Below, one piece after another: positions 7,211-10,127 of a stretch of 10,127 nucleotides of DNA (the first letter of the stretch is position 1; each line of letters begins with the position of its first letter). The notes beneath the pieces were generated by a model, which searched no databases, was not told where the DNA came from, and was given only the letters and a program-made list of their open reading frames with translations. This DNA is from Thermoplasmata archaeon (GTDB lineage: Archaea; Thermoplasmatota; Thermoplasmata; Thermoplasmatales; Thermoplasmataceae): the NCBI GenBank assembly GCA_021797955.1, contig JAJZYV010000034.1, positions 1 to 10,127 on the forward strand. Direction: 5' to 3'. The position numbers and the translations under genes are program-made.

Positions 7211-7637
7211 GCTTTTTTAATCTTTCAATCACATCCTTTAAGCGTTCTTTTCCGTCCTCCATCTCCTTATTTTTGTTGGCGCTTAGGTCTTCCAGGTATG
7301 AAGTTAATCCTTCAATCTGTAAAATAGTATCCGCAAAATTCCTTGGAGAACTTGACATATGAAATCCATGTCCCTTGTGCCCTCCACCCCATGAACTGAA
7401 CATATCTTCTTTCAGGAAGTACTTCCCGTTTTCAAGCTTCCCAATATATCCTTCTTCTACCATAGTACCGAGCATCGGATAGAGAGACCCGGGTGAAGGC
7501 CGCCAGAAACCAAATGTCATCTTCTCTATGGAATCCAGGATCTCCACACCGTTCTTCTCTCCCTCCCTTAAAACAAACATAATGGTAAATCTCAAATCTC
7601 TTCTCTTTCCAAACATTCCTCCCATCATTTTTATCAT
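7200..7637 (-). CDS. PadR-family transcriptional regulator
   Basis: This 145-residue DNA-binding repressor-type protein has a winged helix-turn-helix at about residues 13-77, opening DLRFTIMFVLREGEKNG and carrying the family signature RPSPGSLYPMLGTMVEEGYI (46-65). A C-terminal helix rich in Lys/Glu (about 113-145) is the expected dimerisation coiled coil. Between them is a Gly/His-rich insert (WGGGHKGHGFH, 83-93) in place of the usual linker, possibly a metal or ligand site. ATG at 7637 sits about 24 nt from a TATA box and on the edge of a symmetric operator, so the gene is probably leaderless and autoregulated. It is divergent from citrate synthase (114 bp) and its last 11 bp overlap the end of the ANL-like gene, with which it converges. 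Its inducer and regulon are unknown. Confidence 0.9.
   Translation of the reverse strand: MIKMMGGMFGKRRDLRFTIMFVLREGEKNGVEILDSIEKMTFGFWRPSPGSLYPMLGTMVEEGYIGKLENGKYFLKEDMFSSWGGGHKGHGFHMSSSPRNFADTILQIEGLTSYLEDLSANKNKEMEDGKERLKDVIERLKKLIE
7213..7218 (+). terminator. Oligo-T terminator after the ANL-like gene
   Basis: A run of six T residues begins two bases after the TGA at 7208-7210. Archaeal RNA polymerase terminates on short T-tracts in the non-template strand without needing a hairpin, so this can end the ANL-like transcript within the 3' end of the convergent PadR gene. Confidence 0.45.
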
Positions 7638-7667
7638 ATCTGTTATCCGATATCGGTATATAGATAT
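7636..7667. promoter_or_regulatory. Symmetric PadR operator overlapping the padR-like promoter
   Basis: A perfect 10-bp palindrome, CCGATATCGG (7647-7656), is flanked at equal distance by ATATC (7636-7640) and GATAT (7663-7667), all sharing one centre at 7651.5. This gives a 32-bp dyad, ATATC-N6-core-N6-GATAT. On the minus strand the TATA box TCTATATACC (7655-7664) overlaps the right half, and the predicted start falls at the PadR ATG (7637). A bound dimer would block TBP and RNA polymerase, so autorepression is likely. The divergent citrate synthase promoter starts about 50 bp away and may or may not be co-controlled. Confidence 0.6.
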
Positions 7668-7711
7668 TGTGATTTCAAAATCAATTTATAAATTTGAAAT
7701 CCTTATTATCC

Positions 7712-7745
7712 ATTTTAAAATGTGTCACCATATAACAAATGAGGG
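7712..7745 (+). promoter_or_regulatory. Citrate synthase promoter and ribosome binding site
   Basis: The TATA-like ATTTTAAAA (7712-7720) predicts a start near 7742. A second AT box lies at 7686-7694 (TTATAAATT). GAGGG (7741-7745) sits six bases before the TTG at 7752 and resembles a short Shine-Dalgarno sequence, which supports that TTG as the start. Confidence 0.45.
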
Positions 7746-7751
7746 ATCGCA

Positions 7752-8909
7752 TTGACAGAGAATTCAGTTAGTAATGAAAATGAAGTGAAGAGAGGATTAG
7801 AAGGTGTACTGGCCGCAGAAACAAAAATAGGCTATGTAAACGGAATAGAGGGAAAGTTATATTATGCGGGTTATGAAATCTCTACTCTTGCTGAGCAGAG
7901 CAATTATGAAGAGGTGTCTTACCTGTTGCTTCACGGAGAGCTGCCACAAAGAGAACAATATGAGCAATACTGTAGCCTATTGCGAAAAAAAGCAAAAGTT
8001 ACGGATAATGTAACTCGATTGATTGAGGATATGGGAAAGAAAGTGCATCCCATGACAACCCTGAGAACGGCAGTATCATATCTTGCAGTTGAAGATAAAA
8101 AGGAATCGGAAAGCGGCTACGGCGATCAGAAAGAGATGGCCCTCAACCTGATTGCCAAAATGCCAACAATTGTGGCAGCAATCCAGAGAGTGAGAAATGA
8201 TCAGAAAATAATTGAACCTGACATGAACCTGAATTATTCCAACAATTTCTTCAAGATGTCCCTTGGAAGGGGCCCAGACCCCATAGAGTCAAAAATTATG
8301 GATACCTCACTGATAGTTCATGCAGATCACGGCATGAATGCTTCAACCTTCTCTTCACTGGTTACTATTTCCACAATGTCTGATATGTACTCTGCCATAA
8401 CTTCAGCAATTTCAACTCTCAAGGGACCACTACACGGAGGTGCAAATGAAAGGGCACTTAACATGTTGAAATCTTTTGAGACTCCAGAAAAAGTGGAATC
8501 CAAATTAAGGGAAATGACAGATAAAGGAGAAAGAGTAATGGGATTTGGCCACAGAGTTTACAAAGTTTATGACCCAAGGGCAAAGATACTTAAAAGATAC
8601 GCAGAATACTTTGGAAACAGAAGAAAGGATAATTTGTTTGAAGTGGCTAAGAAGACGGAAGAGTTGATGATTAACAAATATGGAGAAAGGGGTATATTCC
8701 CCAATGTAGACTTTTATTCGGGGATCGTCTATGATTCAATGGGATTTTCAACTGATATATTTACACCAATATTTGCTGTGGCAAGAATATCTGGATGGGC
8801 AGCAAGAACACTGGAATATATCCAAAACAATAGACTTTTCAGACCAAAGGCCAAATACACTGGAGAAATTGGACCTTTAAAGTACATTCCAATGCAAGAT
8901 AGGGAATGA
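7752..8909 (+). CDS. gltA: Citrate synthase (or 2-methylcitrate synthase)
   Basis: Condenses acetyl-CoA with oxaloacetate to citrate in the cytoplasm, the entry step of the TCA cycle. The 385 residues match the short type II-like archaeal/Gram-positive family. It has the N-terminal signature GLEGVLAAETKIGYV (15-29), the HADHGMNASTF segment (190-200), the catalytic triad His228 (GPLHGG), His267 (GFGHRVYK) and Asp320 (NVDFYSG), and substrate-binding arginines at R276 (DPRAK), R345 and R364. All catalytic residues are present, so it should be active. Sequence alone does not exclude a preference for propionyl-CoA (2-methylcitrate synthase), but no prpB or prpD is adjacent. The start is TTG, supported by GAGGG upstream; no ATG occurs before residue 94. 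Its stop overlaps the nob1 start by 4 bp (ATGA), so the two are co-transcribed and probably translationally coupled. Confidence 0.92.
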   Translation: MTENSVSNENEVKRGLEGVLAAETKIGYVNGIEGKLYYAGYEISTLAEQSNYEEVSYLLLHGELPQREQYEQYCSLLRKKAKVTDNVTRLIEDMGKKVHPMTTLRTAVSYLAVEDKKESESGYGDQKEMALNLIAKMPTIVAAIQRVRNDQKIIEPDMNLNYSNNFFKMSLGRGPDPIESKIMDTSLIVHADHGMNASTFSSLVTISTMSDMYSAITSAISTLKGPLHGGANERALNMLKSFETPEKVESKLREMTDKGERVMGFGHRVYKVYDPRAKILKRYAEYFGNRRKDNLFEVAKKTEELMINKYGERGIFPNVDFYSGIVYDSMGFSTDIFTPIFAVARISGWAARTLEYIQNNRLFRPKAKYTGEIGPLKYIPMQDRE

Positions 8910-9415
8910 GCAATTCAGATAGTATTCAGCTCCGGGAGAGAAAACTGTACGTGCCGGACACTTCAGCCATTTTAACTGGGAAGATAGACTTACTTTCCCT
9001 GGAGTGCATTATTCCCCCTAGAGTTATAGCAGAAATCAAGAAGGGAAAAGAGGGAAGAATTCTTGATTCCTCTCAGGAAGTTTTAAAAATCATGGAACCG
9101 AGCGAATTCTCGCGAAAAATCGTCAGGGAAAGATCTGAAAATTCAGGGGATTTGCCGTTTCTAAGTTTAACGGATGTAGATGTCATCGCACTTGCACTTG
9201 AAAGAAAAGGCATAATTCTCACGGATGACTATTCACTTCAAAATGTTGCCACTGGACTTGGAATTGAGGTCGTTGCAGTGGGATTGCCTAAAATCAGGAA
9301 TGAAAAGATATGGGGTTACAGATGCAAATCCTGCGGGAAAACATTTGGAACTATGATCACAGTTTGTAATGTCTGCGGCGGCAGGATAGGGAGATACCCA
9401 CTCACTAAGAAATGA
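8906..9415 (+). CDS. nob1: rRNA maturation endonuclease Nob1
   Basis: A PIN-domain nuclease with a C-terminal zinc ribbon. Family knowledge: Nob1 cuts the 3' end of pre-16S rRNA (D site) in late small-subunit assembly. The 169 residues are a typical archaeal length. PIN acidic residues are visible: D18 in PDTSAIL (17-23), E43 in VIAEIKKG (40-47), D90/D92 in LTDVDVIALALE and D107/D108 in LTDDYSLQN. The ribbon is CKSC (140-143) and CNVC (154-157), followed by the basic tail GRIGRYPLTKK. It begins with the ATG of an ATGA overlap with citrate synthase, so it shares that transcript. Its stop (9413-9415) faces the pth2 stop with one base between. Other PIN-ribbon proteins exist, but the order, length and motifs favour Nob1. 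Confidence 0.9.
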   Translation: MSNSDSIQLRERKLYVPDTSAILTGKIDLLSLECIIPPRVIAEIKKGKEGRILDSSQEVLKIMEPSEFSRKIVRERSENSGDLPFLSLTDVDVIALALERKGIILTDDYSLQNVATGLGIEVVAVGLPKIRNEKIWGYRCKSCGKTFGTMITVCNVCGGRIGRYPLTKK

Positions 9416-9416
9416 A

Positions 9417-9776
9417 CTATAGGAGTGAATATTTAGCCGTAACTTTATCCAATACGTCCGAAGATGCAGGTCCAATACCTATGCATGTGATGCTGCCTGG
9501 ATCTACCTGAGTGAATCCCGCATCTGAGATTAATGATGTATTTAAGCCCAAAATTTCACTTTCTCCCTTCAATCTCATCAGATCTTTCTCATCATTGAGT
9601 CTTATCACAATCTTCTTCTGGCCCTGTGATTCCCACTGCCTGAAAACCTTCTTATTGTGTTTCATTGCCCACATTGCGCAATTTACTGCTGCATGTGATG
9701 ATTGAGCTGCAATTTTCCCTTTTCCCATGTCCAGATCCTTTCTTACACCAATAACCATTTTTATTTCTTCTACCAT
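9417..9776 (-). CDS. pth2: Peptidyl-tRNA hydrolase, archaeal/eukaryotic type (Pth2)
   Basis: Releases peptides from peptidyl-tRNA that drops off ribosomes, freeing the tRNA. The 119 residues are the usual full length. The family signature VRKDLDMGKGKIAAQSSHAA (11-30) contains the conserved Lys and His28. It is followed by KIVIRLNDEKDL (55-66), DAGFTQVDPGS (85-95, with the conserved Asp) and GIGPASSDVLDKVT (100-113). No residue looks abnormal. The ATG at 9776 gives MVEEIKM; M7 would also leave a complete domain. The start overlaps the end of carS by 7 bp, so the two genes are probably one operon. It is unrelated in sequence to bacterial Pth. Confidence 0.95.
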   Translation of the reverse strand: MVEEIKMVIGVRKDLDMGKGKIAAQSSHAAVNCAMWAMKHNKKVFRQWESQGQKKIVIRLNDEKDLMRLKGESEILGLNTSLISDAGFTQVDPGSITCIGIGPASSDVLDKVTAKYSLL

Positions 9777-10127
9777 GGCACATCCTTCCTGTGCATTTTA
9801 TATGCCAATATATTAACCCCCCTGTGGAGAAGTGGCACTAAGACCATTATGAATACAATGTCTATGAAATTGCCGTAAACGTTGATGAAAAATTTAGGTT
9901 CAATTAAGTATAGAAACATGAAAGCGACCAGCACGAATGGCCACATATCCAGTAGACTTCCCCTCGCACCACTATTCATATTGAGCCTTCGTTTTATAAA
10001 CGAACCCAAAAGATCACCGGTAAGAGAACCCCATGAGAGAGAAGTTGATACCAGAATTACAGTAATAAAAGAAAGGCTGGAAATTGCAAATTTGAAAATA
10101 TTCAGCATTTCAATAACTATGATTCCA
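9770..10127 (-). CDS. carS: CDP-archaeol synthase, C-terminal part (partial)
   Basis: Membrane enzyme that transfers CMP from CTP to unsaturated archaetidic acid, making CDP-archaeol, the precursor of archaeal polar lipids. The reading frame stays open to the window edge, so the start and roughly the first third lie outside. ATG at 10108 is unlikely to be the true start because the family is about 170 residues. Counting from that ATG, the family motif GDLLGSFIKRRLN (31-43) and the C-terminal signature PLLHRGVNILAYKMHRKDVPW (92-112, last 21 residues) are clear. Hydrophobic helices lie near 6-26, 56-71 and 82-102. Unusually, the DQLD metal motif expected after the arginines reads DMWP (54-57), so the second Asp is absent. 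The last 7 bp overlap pth2. Confidence 0.88.
   Translation of the reverse strand, partial: GIIVIEMLNIFKFAISSLSFITVILVSTSLSWGSLTGDLLGSFIKRRLNMNSGARGSLLDMWPFVLVAFMFLYLIEPKFFINVYGNFIDIVFIMVLVPLLHRGVNILAYKMHRKDVPW

Noticed and set aside
7528..7755. 75-residue plus-strand ORF across the PadR start and promoter
   Set aside because: It is antisense to the PadR N-terminus and runs through the divergent promoter; Ile-rich, with no family resemblance.
1..10127. Mobile elements, CRISPR array, tRNA genes
   Set aside because: No transposase, terminal inverted repeats, regularly spaced repeats or tRNA-like sequence were seen on either strand by eye.

Overview
The window looks archaeal, most probably from the order Thermoplasmatales (Thermoplasma, Ferroplasma, Cuniculiplasma and relatives). 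Archaeal identity rests on a CDP-archaeol synthase, a stand-alone Nob1 rRNA endonuclease, a Pth2-type peptidyl-tRNA hydrolase and an AbrB-PhoU regulator. The order is inferred from a 23S rRNA gene with its own promoter and no 16S rRNA or tRNA ahead of it, which is typical of that group. AT-rich DNA and TATA boxes that place transcription starts at or within about 10 nt of start codons fit too. Species cannot be named from this sequence.

Layout, left to right. The 5' part of a 23S rRNA gene (minus strand) runs off the left edge. It is followed by its promoter region and about 345 bp without genes. Three minus-strand genes follow: an AbrB/PhoU-type regulator, a four-helix membrane protein with a sequon-rich outer domain, and a type I glutamine synthetase. 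A 58-bp divergent promoter region separates glnA from the plus-strand nnr (NAD(P)HX epimerase/dehydratase). After nnr lies a 470-residue protein that aligns along its length with acyl-CoA synthetases but has lost the catalytic motifs. A PadR-family repressor converges on this gene and overlaps its end by 11 bp. The PadR promoter contains a symmetric operator and is divergent to a citrate synthase/nob1 pair joined by a 4-bp overlap. Nob1 converges, with a 1-bp gap, on a minus-strand carS-pth2 pair whose 7-bp overlap suggests one transcript. carS runs off the right edge.

Most genes are housekeeping: ribosome and translation (23S, Nob1, Pth2), central carbon and nitrogen metabolism (citrate synthase, glutamine synthetase), metabolite repair (Nnr) and membrane lipid synthesis (CarS). 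I see no mobile element, CRISPR array, toxin-antitoxin pair or defence island. The most unusual items are the apparent acyl-CoA synthetase pseudo-enzyme, a glutamine synthetase lacking both the Gln-feedback arginine and the adenylylation tyrosine, a CDP-archaeol synthase with an altered Asp motif, and the PadR operator set between a TATA box and a leaderless start. Alignments and family motifs were compared from memory, without database searches.
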